From Ramazzottius varieornatus (taxonomy: Eukaryota; Tardigrada; Eutardigrada; Parachela; Ramazzottiidae): a DNA stretch of 64,000 nt. The translations under genes and the position numbers were made by a program. Below the pieces are notes generated by a model. It did no database searches and had not been told where the DNA came from. It worked only from the letters and a program-made list of their open reading frames with translations. This document shows positions 1 to 10,577 of this stretch, in pieces; within the stretch, counting starts at the first letter, position 1; each line of letters starts with the position of its first letter. The stretch is from positions 1,539,249 through 1,603,248 of the forward strand of contig BDGG01000005.1 in the NCBI GenBank assembly GCA_001949185.1. The letters are read 5' to 3'.

Positions 1-821
1 CTTGAATGCGACTCTTTATTGGCTTCGATGCGACGAGCACGGTCTTCCTTGTCCTGTTTCAGTTGGTCGAGAATCTTTTGACGGTGCGCAGCGTCTTGGC
101 GGCGTTCTTTCTCCATGTCTTGACGAGTTTGTTCAGCGAGGCGTTCTTGACGTTGCTTCTCGGCTGCTTTGGCCAGCTGTCCGTCGTCTCGACGCTTAGC
201 TTCCTTTTCCTTCTCAGCAGCTTCCGCTTCTTTCTCTCGACGTCTGCGGATCTCAGCGATGCGCTCTTGGGCACGAGCAACGGCAGCTTGGACGTCCGGA
301 GTGGAAGCCGTGGCTGGAACTGAAGAGGAATTATTATCAGGGTTGACATACTGTGAATACAAATCATCTTCAGGATTAGGGTTATTTCTAACGACGGTAG
401 AAGGTTGTTGGTGAGTCCCAGCGATGTTTTGTGACGATGAAGATGCTGTGGGGATGTCGGTGCGTTCGCGCTGCCACGTGTCCAAACCTTCCAGTAGATC
501 GTTGATGAAGCTTTCCTTATCGACTGCTGTGGATGTGAAGAGAAGGAGACCGTTAGCCCCGTCGATGAACTGGATGGCGGGGATCGAAGCAACGGGGTAA
601 ATGGAATGGAGGTTCTCGTAGTCGCGAGTGCCTTGTTCGATGCGGATCAAGAAGACATCTTCGCCTTTGGAGCGGATGATCGAGACGACGTCGCTCTGCT
701 CCAAGATCTGTTCCACGTATGCAGAATCCCCGTTGTTGTTTCTGATGAAGACGACTAAGACACCTCTCCGCTGCTTACACAGCTGGATGGCTTCTTCCAC
801 TGACTTTTGATAGAAGGCCAT
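1..821 (-). CDS. UBXN4: UBX domain-containing protein 4 (erasin), N-terminal part
   Basis: Family role: ER-membrane adaptor that recruits the p97/VCP ATPase during ER-associated degradation. The reading frame is open from an ATG at 821 to the window edge, about 273 codons. Residues 1-115 match the thioredoxin-like N-terminal domain, with MAFYQKSVEEAI aligning to the vertebrate start and an IYPVASIPAIQFID core. A Ser/Asn-rich linker follows, then from about residue 190 a long Arg/Glu/Lys coiled coil that runs off the window. The UBX domain and membrane hairpin would lie beyond base 1. The ATG sits just after a strong acceptor (ctttattcttccag), so an upstream non-coding first exon is likely. 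The call rests on domain order and recalled similarity. Confidence 0.8.
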   Translation of the reverse strand, partial: MAFYQKSVEEAIQLCKQRRGVLVVFIRNNNGDSAYVEQILEQSDVVSIIRSKGEDVFLIRIEQGTRDYENLHSIYPVASIPAIQFIDGANGLLLFTSTAVDKESFINDLLEGLDTWQRERTDIPTASSSSQNIAGTHQQPSTVVRNNPNPEDDLYSQYVNPDNNSSSVPATASTPDVQAAVARAQERIAEIRRRREKEAEAAEKEKEAKRRDDGQLAKAAEKQRQERLAEQTRQDMEKERRQDAAHRQKILDQLKQDKEDRARRIEANKESHS

Positions 822-1188
822 CCTGGAAGAATAAAGGAACTCTTTGCAGGCTGATGCAAACAGCTGATATGGAACGGATTCCTAGCGCCTACAGAACCTG
901 CTTTCGCACTTACGTCGATGATTAAAGTTCCGAAGAAGAGCTCCAGACCTTTGGACAATCGCTGGGACTAAGAACAACCGGTCGTAAGCGGAGTGCGAAG
1001 TCGCCTCTTCCGAGTACCGATCTCGCGAAGCTGGAAGAAAAATACAAAAATATAATACGAATACGAGGTATCGTTTGGCAGAAGGGCGGTCCCGGGGCAG
1101 AACGTCGAATTTTAGGGGATGACTTGAGAGAAGCCTCTCCAGTTTCAGAGATTCGCTTCCACAAAGGAGTCAAGCCGATCGCTAAAGG

Positions 1189-1621
1189 ATGGTTCGGTCA
1201 ACGATGGTCTTCTCGCCATGCACAGAAGAAATGAGAGACATTCTGAGCCAGGTACCGTCAACTCTTTACAGACCACGAGACTTTCCCCATGCTTTCGTCA
1301 CGCGAGGTGCTTATTCGCCTGAGCGTACCGCGATCGGGTTCCTGTATAGTGTAGATTCGGGCACTTTCGAAGCACTTGTAGACTATCAGCTACCTGTACA
1401 TTAAAGTAAAACCGTTCAGGACGGGAGTCGACAAAGTAGCGAAACATATCTTCGGTTATGTGAACGACAGTATGTCTTCGAGATTCCCGTTGATGATAAC
1501 GGGTTATCCGACCACGAACCATGTGTTGACGCCCGCTGGGAAAACAATGTACGCCCGCGAAAGTCCTTCGAACGCTGCGAACAAGCATAGATACAAAAGT
1601 TACCCTTACCCGCCTGTTTGA
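1189..1621 (+). CDS. Small hypothetical protein, two exons
   Basis: I do not recognise this gene. Proposed exons are 1189-1251 and 1382-1621, with donor CAG|GTACCG and acceptor cacttgtag|A in matching phase, giving about 100 residues. The second exon has coding character (basic and aromatic, ending KSYPYPPV then TGA). The first exon is uncertain. A separate frame at 926-1231 is also open for about 100 codons without an ATG, and could be an upstream exon if a junction was missed or there is an indel. It lies divergently between UBXN4 and VPS18. It could equally be a remnant. Confidence 0.33.
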
Positions 1622-1752
1622 ACTGAGAGTGACACAATTTTTTTTGGGCCAGCTTGCTATGCAGAACAGTTTCTCAGTTTCGCTGTTTTTCCAAGAACGT
1701 TTTGCTTAATCACCGGATAGATAGAAGAATAAAAAACAGTTGTGATAGCTGT

Positions 1753-4700
1753 TCAGAGCCAGGCATCTTTCGAAGCTAGAAAATCATCGTCATGTATAAA
1801 AGGCAGGTCAAGTGACTTGATCAAGGCAGTCCCACAGAACAGACATTCATCAGCAATAATATCCGCCAGTTCCATCCTGAGTTCATCCCGTCGACTGATG
1901 GCATGCGCCGCTGCAGACGAGACCGAATACATGGACGAAGCGTCATCGTGGTCCTTCAGCTGGTCGATCTGCTTCCTCAAGTCATCCATAAGCACCAAAC
2001 TCGATCTCGGTAAATGCTGTCTGATACTCAACACTAGACAGTCCTCATGCACATGATGTCGACAGTCAAACAAGAAGAGATGCTGAGTTAATAACAACTG
2101 TTTGCAAATCACACAAGTGTCGTTTTGTCCAACGGTTATCGAATGGCTCTTATACTCTTGAATATCTCTTCGGAGATCGTCAGCTTCGCTCGTCGCTTCC
2201 GCTACTTCGTTCTTCAGTTCGTTGATGTGAAGGTTGTAGCCTTCGAGTGACTGACAGATGGCTTCTTTAAAGTCGTCAATGGTGACAAAGTCAGGGAAGA
2301 ATGGGAGAATGTCTTCGATCTTGATGACGTTGTCAGACTCGCGGAGCACCAGCGTGGCTTTGGAGATGTCAAAGTCTTTGCTGATGACGTGCTGGGCGAT
2401 CAGGAGCCACAGCTTCTTCGAAAGGGTTTGGTCGATGTTGGTAGCGGATTTGGCGATGCTTTTGGCGAGAGACAGGTCGAAGGTTAAAGCGAGTTCCACT
2501 GCTTCGGTGGTCAGGCCGAGAAGACGGTAAAGATGGACAGCCGCACGATTCAAACCGGTTTCCACGCAGAGACGAAGCGCAGACATGCGATCGTACAACT
2601 GAAACAACGGAATAGGTTATCAGTTGTCTGAACAAAACACGCCTCTCAATTCGAACACAAAGATCAGTATAACTATCTTGATAGGACGAACAGACAGGAA
2701 ACAAAAGGACACTACAATTCCTCAAAGCACCTGCATACACCGCATCCTACATTAAGTGGGAGCCGGAAGTATGCAGGTGTCTGATCATTGCGGGTATTGC
2801 TTAGCGATCTCATGTCGAAAGCTATATCACTTACTTCCAACGATCTTCTGGTTGATTCCTCGTCAGCAACGAGCAAGTAGTTCATCAGTGCGTCTTCCTT
2901 CTTTGAGCGACAGTACAGCGTTAGCAGGTAGTTGTGAAGCGTCGCGTCGCCGGTCGCCAAGTTATGGACGCAGTGTTCCAAGTACCGGATGATCTCCGAC
3001 AGAGCTTCCGTGTTCACTGCCACGCTCTCTTCGAAACGCTGGAAGGATGGAAGTAGTCGATGAGGGTCCAGCATTCTTCCCTTTGATATCCAAATGTCCA
3101 CAGTCGGCTTCGGAACATGACGGATAAGCTGTGTGGAAAATTCGTACATCAAGTCAGGGTTGTCCTGCGTGGCTAGCAGATGCAGGGCTTCCTTGTATTG
3201 ATCACGTTCTAAGTGGAAGACCAGGAGGCGCCGGACATCGTTTAAGAATGTTGCAAAGAAGACATAGTCGTCGTAAGCGCTGTGACTTTGTAGAAGAGCG
3301 AAGAAAAAGTCGGAGGAGGTGTGGAATGTTTGTTGGAAGAGCGGGTTGATGAGGAATGTGCGAAACTCGACGAGGCATTCCCGAAACGCCGCGCTGTCTT
3401 GAGTCTAAAAACAACCCAAAACGAATTGTTAACAGTGAAACTGTTTGATGGTTGAAGATTGTCAAACAGTCCCTCACACTGAACGTCTAGACATTTAACC
3501 GCACCAAAGCTAGGCCAGTGTTTCGTACAGCGGCAAATACCATCGTAGAGATAGGTAAGTATGTAGGTCTCCGATCCTAAGCAATTATATTTGATTTCTT
3601 ATGTGAATAATCACGAAAACATTACCGTGCTGCTGCGGAGGTGGCCTAAAGCGTTTAAATAGATCTCCATCAGCCATGAGCAGATCATGAACAGTTGGGC
3701 GGACGGAGCATGTGGTTGGCCTTGGAAGGACTGGGCTTTGCGGAGCAGAAGGGTCTTCAGAGCCTTTTCTTGCCCCAACCGACTAAACTTCAGTGAGATC
3801 TCTTCGAATGGCGCCTCGGTCGTGGCGAACAGTTCAGCGCTTTCTTCATACTTTCCGTTCTTGAGAAGATGTTCCGCCTTGCAGATACGAACCAGGTTGA
3901 TGTTGCTCGGATTACCTTCGGCATATCTGAAACCAAAAAGAGATAAACAACTTGCTGCACCTTTTAAAAACCTGCATACCACCCCACCATCGCATCTTAC
4001 GGGCCATTGTATGCAGATACATGAAATTGATTACCTTAAAGCAGCGTCGTAGTCTCCTTTATCCAGGTAGATTCTCCAAGCATTCTTGCTTTCCTCCGTA
4101 ATCTTGTACTTATAGATGGCGCTCTCAGCGTACACCCATACAGTTCCCGAGGCCGGATCCCTCGTGATACCCATCACCTTCCCATACCGGTCACCGAATG
4201 GGTCCTCAAAGACGAGAGTACCCGACAGCTTCGACAGGACTTTCACCACGCTGTTGTACTGGATCAGGACATGAAACTGTGTGCAGACTACGCTGTTCGG
4301 TCGATTAGTTTTATCCTTGGCGAACGTGAAGAGCTGTGGGTTGATCAGGATAGGATCATCAGACCTGTTGGACGCTACAGGCTGGTTACCTGCTTCCGCG
4401 TAGTACACTCCGGGCTCTGTCAACCACGCGAAGGACAGCGAGGCTTTGTGAGAAGTTATTTGCTCGGAAGATGGACGCCATACTGACAGGCAGCAGTTTC
4501 GAGGGCTACCCGGAAGTTCGAGAAAGTTCGTCATGGGCTTGTCGGAATCTATCACGAAGATTTCGTGGAAGAACGGCGGCTCGGAAACTAGGCCGGCGAT
4601 GCCTGTGGAGTAAAAAACGGATGGAGAATGGGCGATGAAACGGAGGGTAAGTAAAATAACATTTCAGGGTAAATAAAATACCTTTGAAATGATAGAGACG

Positions 4701-5647
4701 GGTTGGAGTAGCCACCAAGACGATATACGTGGATGACGAAGAAGCTTCGCTTAACTTCGCGAAGGCGATACCTTTGATCAGGATCGGCTCAGGTTGAGCC
4801 AGATTACACACTTGCTTCCAGTAGTTCTCGAGATTGGAGTTCATGAAGCTTCCAAAGCCTTCACTAGCTGCCACATTGAACTCTGTCTCGAAGATGACGC
4901 CTTGGGCGGTGCCAAGTAAGATCGGACCGTTCTTTTGGGATGCTTGACCGCTGTCGTAGTTCCATGCCACGGCGGTAAGAATATGGGTCTTCAGCTTTGA
5001 CAGAGCACGAGGTTTCTTGATACTTCGACCGTAGTACAGACATTCCCCAGAACGCATGGTGACTAGCATGTTCCGTCCGGAAGGATCCAGGAAGACATCG
5101 TCGATGGTGTCGCCCGCGGACGAACTCTTGACTTCTAAGGTTTCGACTGCGTATGGCGAAGTCTTTAGGTCGATACGAAGTAACGTGTTGTTCTTTGTGG
5201 CAAGAACGATCAGCTTGTCGCAGACTACCATTCGGTACAGCAATTCACCAGCCGGAAGTCTGCAAGAAGGTACTGTAAAGCTAACTTGTGCAGCTTCGCA
5301 TATTCGTTCACGAATGACGTCACAGAACACCAACGATGACAAACCACTCTTGATGTTCGTCAGTGCGCGGGTTCATCCGAATAAGATCGGTTCACACCCC
5401 TCTGAATAAGAACATTGTAAGACGAGCATAAAGTGAAGCGTACTTACTGAAAGTCGACTCGCTGTTTACTGAATGTTGGCTGTTCCGATGGATCGGAAGA
5501 AAATCCTTTCTGGCCGCTTTTACCGGGAAGAAATGGATTTTTTCCTGCGACCGGAAGTCGCTGACTCGAGGACGTCGCTCCAGCACTGCTGGCGGAATGT
5601 CTCGCCTGGCCCTGTATCTGCTCATACTGCTCCAACAACGAACTCAT
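1753..5647 (-). CDS. VPS18: Vacuolar protein sorting-associated protein 18 (HOPS/CORVET core)
   Basis: Core subunit of the HOPS and CORVET tethering complexes that drive endosome-lysosome fusion. Six exons join in phase: 5448-5647, 4682-5259, 4035-4602, 3626-3926, 2835-3404 and 1753-2598, giving 1020 residues (human protein 973). Visible order: N-terminal beta-propeller region with FSKQRVDF and TLLRIDL matching the family; central clathrin-like helical repeats; the signature LPFFPDFVTIDDFKEAIC; a coiled coil; and a C-terminal RING-H2-like finger with CVIC, CRHHVHEDC and CLFC. The start MSSLLEQYEQ fits the family start MASILDEYE. Splice sites are canonical and no defect is seen. Introns at 2599-2834 and 3927-4034 each hold a short hairpin listed separately. 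Confidence 0.96.
2728..2779. repeat. Short intronic hairpin, CCTGCATAC family, copy 1
   Basis: Arms cacctgcatac (2728-2738) and gtatgcaggtg (2769-2779) are exact inverted repeats around a 30-bp loop containing cgcatcctac. It lies within a VPS18 intron. Related copies occur at 3971-4016 and 27358-27406, so this is a dispersed element and not a unique fold. Confidence 0.6.
3971..4016. repeat. Short intronic hairpin, CCTGCATAC family, copy 2
   Basis: Arms cctgcatac and gtatgcag with a loop containing cgcatcttac, similar to the loop of copy 1. It lies in another VPS18 intron. Confidence 0.55.
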
Positions 5648-5720
5648 GATGATGCCTTGGTAAATAAGATAATGCACATCCAGAAGGAAAAAGATGCTCG
5701 GGAACGGGAAGATAATTTAG

Positions 5721-5895
5721 AGATTGCGAGCGAAAGAGCACTAGTACAAGTCGACACGCACAGGAACATCGGGACATCATAGGAACAAGTTCGTCTCGTA
5801 GGCGCTGTGTTAAAAGAGCCGCACAATGTTTACATATGATGGCACTATGTTCCTGTGCGTATCGAATGGCACTGGTGCGCTTTCGCTCGCAATCT
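5721..5895. repeat. 60-bp-armed palindromic element upstream of VPS18
   Basis: The left arm 5721-5780 begins agattgcgagcgaaag and contains cacgcacaggaacat. The right arm 5836-5895 is its imperfect reverse complement (atgttcctgtgcg ... ctttcgctcgcaatct). The spacer is about 55 bp. It is probably a MITE. It occupies the 5' region of VPS18 and could be mistaken for exon sequence because the arms are open in several frames. Confidence 0.7.
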
Positions 5896-6072
5896 GTATA
5901 GTAGAGTGGATACATTCTGTTCGCGTTTTCCACAGAAGGCAAAAGACCAGTGCCACGTCAGAGGGCGCCGTACGATGTTCCAGCAACCAGTTTTCACTAC
6001 CAACCACCGCTCGATATTGAACCCAGCGGCCAACCATGCTCGCGATTTGCAACCTTCTGGTTAGACCTCCAT

Positions 6073-6339
6073 TACAGTCCTACCTCCGAGATGTGACAAT
6101 TGCTTCTTCCGCGACCGTAACATCAATTTTGCATGAGACGGCCCGCCAAACTTTGAGCAACACGATCAGCTGATCGACGATTTGTTCAAGGTTGACTTGA
6201 TCAAGTAATCAAGTTGTATACATCCAATCAGCTGATCGGTCTCTGGGCGAACAGTGTGGTGGGCAGGCTGGTGGAAATATGAACCGTTCAAAATCAAAAT
6301 CGGGCGTTCGAACTGTCACATCTCAGAGGTAGGACTGTA
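6073..6339. mobile_element. 267-bp MITE with 25-bp terminal inverted repeats
   Basis: The left end tacagtcctacctccgag and the right end (ctcagaggtaggactgta) are inverted repeats over 25 bp with one mismatch. The outermost TA may be the target duplication, as for Tc1/mariner elements. There is no coding capacity. The interior contains two gatcagctgat-like palindromes. It fills most of the VPS18 to PHC-like intergenic space. Confidence 0.7.
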
Positions 6340-6560
6340 CTGTGAGTTTGAACTGCGCATCCACTGACTCCATTCTGACTCCATTTGCCCTGACACTGAG
6401 ATGGACAGTGGTCTTTGTCTGAGATTCATGGAAAACTTCGGACGTAAGCCTTGTAAATTGCATTGTACACGTACCTGGCTGACTTTTGTTCAGCGTTGGC
6501 AAGGTTCTCTTTTGTTTTTGTTGTTTACGACAGGACAATCCCGCAAGCTATCCGCCCGCC

Positions 6561-8089
6561 ATGCCTCGGTCGACGCGATCGAATGCCAAGCATCTGATCA
6601 GCGGGCGGGTCATTGAAGAAAGCTCGCAACCTTTTTCTCCTGGTGATCCACTGGATGAAGACGACGATCGCCCAACGACACGGCAGAAACAAAAGCAGCT
6701 AGATTCTGTGACGTCTGCCGAGACACTTGGAGATTCTTCACCCAAGTCCGCTGGACGCAAAGTCCATTACGCCACCAAAAGCCTCAAAGCTAGGCGGAGG
6801 GAATCAAGCCTCGACGAATCAAGCTCGGAAAGTTCCGACGACAGCGAAACTAATAGCGAAAGCTCAGAGGATCGACGGAGCTTTGGAAGTGAACTAGAAG
6901 AGCTCGGGAGCGACGTCAGCAGCCACTCGAGTGGCTTCATGGATTCCGACGAAGATCAAGTCGATGACGGCGAAGCGCAGCCACAGAAGGCAAATACACC
7001 TTCTAGCTCCACAGGTACGCCAATGAAAAGCTTAGAATCTATTAAGATTGTGATTTTGTCAGTCAAAATTATATCGATTATCTCCAAATCATATGAACTA
7101 CATACTTACAGCAAAAGCTAATCTCGCGGTTGCGTGTGAGTATGCAGGTGGATGAAATGTTATGACACTTCGTTTGCTGATTTGCCAAGTCGCGCAGCAG
7201 GTTTTTGACGATCTGTGTTTCTAGGAAAGAAGCAGTGCGCATTCTGCGACAGCAAGCTGGAAAGAGTCGGGGCGAAGTATTGTTCGCGATTATGTTCGAA
7301 CCGCCACAATGCTGACAAGCATAAAGGGACGAAGCGGAGAGAACGAGAGGTGTCCCTTCAGAGTTCCGGTTCGCGCACCAGATCCGCGCAGCGGAGAAAG
7401 AAGAAAAGCCTGTTTCCCACTTTCTTCGACGACGATCTGGAATCGGAGTCTGTGTATTCCGAGAACCTAAAACCGTCCACAAGCAAGATAAGTGGAAAGA
7501 CGTCTAAACCAGGGAAGAAACCCGAATCAGATGACGCATCACGCCAGTCGCCAGAAATCGAACTTCCCTCGCCTACATCTTCCCGCGCTACAAAGCCTTC
7601 TTCCGATCCGGCAGACAGTAAACCCGAGAGACGCAGAGCAGCCAAATATGTCTCTCAGGTTGCCCGTGAGTATCTGAGCCACAGGTCGGAATTCGTACAG
7701 AAGCTCATCACGGAGAAGCCTGTTGCTTCGTGGGATGTAAGTGAAGACTTGTCTGGATTAATATGACGAATACAGAGTTTCGGCATCTCGCTTCTTTTCA
7801 TTAGGTGATGGAAACAGCCGCGTTTATTCAGTCGGTTCCAACGCTCGAGTACCTGACCGCGCATTTCGTCGAGAACGAGATAGATGGCCAGTGCTTGTTA
7901 CTTTTCGACGTCTCCACCTGGTCGTCAGGTTTCGGGATTAAGATCGGCCATGCTACCAAGGTGTGGGACAGAGCACAGGAATTGTTGAACATCCAGAGAA
8001 CTTACGTGTTGGAAAAGTGGTACAAAGACCTTCCCACACGCGTTGCAGAAGCGGTTGCTCAGATGGAAGCTACTTCGATCAAAGCATGA
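6561..8089 (+). CDS. Polyhomeotic-like Polycomb protein (FCS zinc finger + SAM)
   Basis: Three exons join in phase: 6561-7014, 7225-7736 and 7805-8089, giving 416 residues. The N-terminal 150 residues are acidic and Ser-rich. An FCS-type zinc finger follows (CAFCDSKL ... KYCSRLCSNRHN), then a charged linker, then a C-terminal SAM domain containing FVENEIDGQCLLLF and IKIGHATKVWDRAQELL. This zinc finger plus terminal SAM order is typical of PHC/Ph subunits of PRC1 and of SCM/SFMBT relatives. The SAM domain normally polymerises and the FCS finger binds nucleic acid. The protein is much shorter than fly Ph and no MBT repeats are visible, so PHC-like is the better call. Exact orthology is not certain. 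Confidence 0.8.
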
Positions 8090-8242
8090 AGCATGGTATT
8101 TTCGTCCCCTTATCTCATTCACGACACATTTTCTGTTCGACTATACTATCTTTTGTACATTTGGTCGAGCCTGTCCATGCTTCCAGGTTCAACTCTAGAA
8201 AAATGCATTTTGTGTTGGTTTTGGGAGGTCGGCAGACGAATC

Positions 8243-8322
8243 GTACAAGATCGTTACATCAAGTGGTGCACGTGGTGAGCGAATAACATGTTCGTGCGCC
8301 ACTTGATGTAACGATCTTGTAC
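8243..8322. repeat. Near-perfect 30-bp-armed hairpin, AAGTGGCGCACG family
   Basis: Arms 8243-8272 and 8293-8322 are inverted repeats with one mismatch around a 20-bp loop. The inner end of each arm is the aagtggtgcacg / cgtgcgccactt core found in at least nine other places in this window. It lies between the convergent 3' ends of the PHC-like and astacin genes. Confidence 0.75.
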
Positions 8323-8446
8323 CATTTGTTTATCGAACACCCATTTAACTGATGTGCTATAAAGTACATCTCGCGTGCAGCAGAGCGAACTATGATTCGT
8401 TTGCTTATGAGTATTCGATTTTTTTATCGAATTCTGGTGGAGACGT

Positions 8447-9862
8447 TCACGTTGCTATCTTCGGATACATGAGGTTGATCTTCTTGATATCCAAAGGACT
8501 GTAGCCCTCCCGTTGACCGATGGGGGTATCTTGCATGGGTACCTTAGGCTGAATGGTCCACAAGCTTCTGTCGATCGCGAATGAGTAGCGATGGTAATGA
8601 AGTATGGAATCGTAGTCGTAAGGAACCCCAAAAGTCGTACTTTGGTCGTACTTGAGAAAGTTATGACGCTGAGCTGCAAAGTTGCTCTGATGGAAACTTC
8701 CCTTTTCAAAACATTAAAGTTAGTATTATATCGTCGGAGAGTCTAACCTACTTGTTTGAATGTTATCCCAGTTCAGGTCAACATAGTCATCCCGATCTGT
8801 ACGAGCTTGTTCATGAAAGAAACCTGCAGTGAAGGATTCCGGGTCAAGTCTCCACGACTTTTACCTTCAAGCCATTGGCCGCTTACCGATAGCATGGGTG
8901 ATTTCGTGAATAATAATCCCATGTGTCATGCACTCTACAGAATACTTCGGTGAATTTATTCATACAGTAAAACTACCTGCGTTTTTCTCACATATGGAAC
9001 TCAGACAAACAGTATCGACTGGATCATTTTTCCAAAGGGCGCAACTCCCCAGTATCACTGGTTGTGAGCGTGCGCCATTTGGTAAAACGATGTTGTCGAG
9101 TTCGGCTACCGAGGTGCCATATACTGTGTATTAATATTTTGCAATGCGCACTGGATAGTAAGGGCTGATCGGGACCGGGAACTTCAAGGTTGATGATTTG
9201 CTTGCCGCCGACCCGTCCGACGGAGCTGTAACATCTGCAAAAACGGACCGGTTTACGAACGACTAGTTTCATGTAGGTCGGAAGGCTTTTACTTATATTA
9301 CCCGCTGTCTTTATCGCCTTTTTGGATAAAGACATAATCCTTTTGAAAGGTGCGCTTGATGAACTTGATGTTGGTATTTTCAGTGATCTCTAACATGGCC
9401 TTCTTGATGGCTTCCTGATGATCACTGGCTGGAGAAAAGCACGGTTAGTCCAAACGAAGACTGCAGATATCTACACCCAAAACGTGACCTACAGAAAGTG
9501 TTCGAAGCGCCAAATGGTATTTCTCCTTTAGGCCACCGGTTCACCAGGATGCCATTGGTCAGGTGGTCTTGGAGTCTTTTCTGCAACCCAAAAAGGAACC
9601 GTCAGTGAAGGCAGAACCATTATGACAGTTTATGCCTCATGGATGTGAAACTGACCAGTCCTTCTGCGGTTTTGAACTCTCGGAGGTTCAGTCCCACACC
9701 GACGATATCTCCTTCGAACAAGTCATTCCGCACTAGGTCGTCGGGATCCTCTCGGACACCACGAGGTAGAGACGGGGCTGCCTTGACAAGAACACAAAGG
9801 ATCGCGCAAAAAATGACAGCAGCAGCGACAAGTCCGCCCAAAAGCGACCGGAAGTTCTTCAT
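8447..9862 (-). CDS. Astacin (M12A) metalloprotease, signal-anchored
   Basis: Zinc endopeptidase. Seven exons: 9656-9862, 9493-9580, 9302-9428, 9176-9234, 8887-8934, about 8746-8823, and about 8689 down to 8447. The last junction is ambiguous by a few bases. An N-terminal hydrophobic segment (residues 8-26) is a signal peptide or anchor, followed by a short pro-region and the catalytic domain. Landmarks: RWPKGEIPF at the mature N-terminus, CYSSVGRVGGKQ, the zinc motif HEITHAIGFFHE with all three histidines and the glutamate, and SILHYHRYSF at the Met-turn. The zinc-binding tyrosine after the Met-turn is present, but the methionine itself is leucine. No EGF, CUB or ShK module follows; the protein stops just after the catalytic domain. 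The intron at 8935-9175 carries an AAGTGGCGCACG hairpin. Confidence 0.88.
9034..9082. repeat. AAGTGGCGCACG-family hairpin in astacin intron
   Basis: Degenerate arms aaagggcgcaac and cgtgcgccatttgg are spaced about 23 bp apart. It is a diverged copy of the dispersed hairpin family. Confidence 0.5.
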
Positions 9863-10577
9863 GGTTCCCACCCTCCGAAGGGTTCCTGCCAAGGACAGCT
9901 AAAATGTTCAGCGGAATCTATATATCCGGATGAACTGCAGGAAATGGAGGAAGAATGGCCTTCAAACGAATGCGACTTTGTTCTTAGTTGTCGCTTGTCC
10001 GTAATCTTTTAGACACCTGTGGTACAAAGTATATTGTAGACAATCTGTTTTATGACGCATTTAGCTTTGCAGGTACAGTACTTGAATAGTTTCACGTACG
10101 AAAGTTGCCACAAGAAGAAGTGTTGTCCTCGGACTTGAGGTTGTAGATACGAAGTGTCCAGTGTGATAAGCAATCATCGGGACCCGGAACAAGCATACCT
10201 TCGGAATACCTTCCCATCATGCCAGCTTCGCATGGCCAATGGGTTCGTTGTTACGGCACACATGTTTCCGTGTTGGTTACAGTTAGACCGGCGGAGAATG
10301 TACCCTCCAAGAACCCTCTTATCTTCGGAGTGATAGTTAACAATGGTTCCGGCAATAAATTTCACGGAGGGGTAGGCAGCGATGTCCGGACGGAAATGTG
10401 GAATGAAAAGATTAGCCGTCTAATCAGAACTCCGCACAGATAAAGGCCATGTTCGAGACGGGTGAAATTTTCTAAATTTCATACAGTAGGTATTCGAGGT
10501 CCAGCTGGTTTCGTGATCACTCGATCCATTGTCGGCATTAGAGGGTCGTAGAGTGGACCTGACCAACAGCCGACAAG
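9863..10577. other. Intergenic, astacin to aminopeptidase
   Basis: Upstream regions of two divergent genes. I see no coding exon, RNA gene or clear repeat here. Short open frames have no coding character. Confidence 0.4.

Noticed and set aside
59-592. 177-codon minus-strand frame over UBXN4
   Set aside because: Shadow frame; the neighbouring frame on the same strand gives a clear UBXN4 thioredoxin-like domain and coiled coil.
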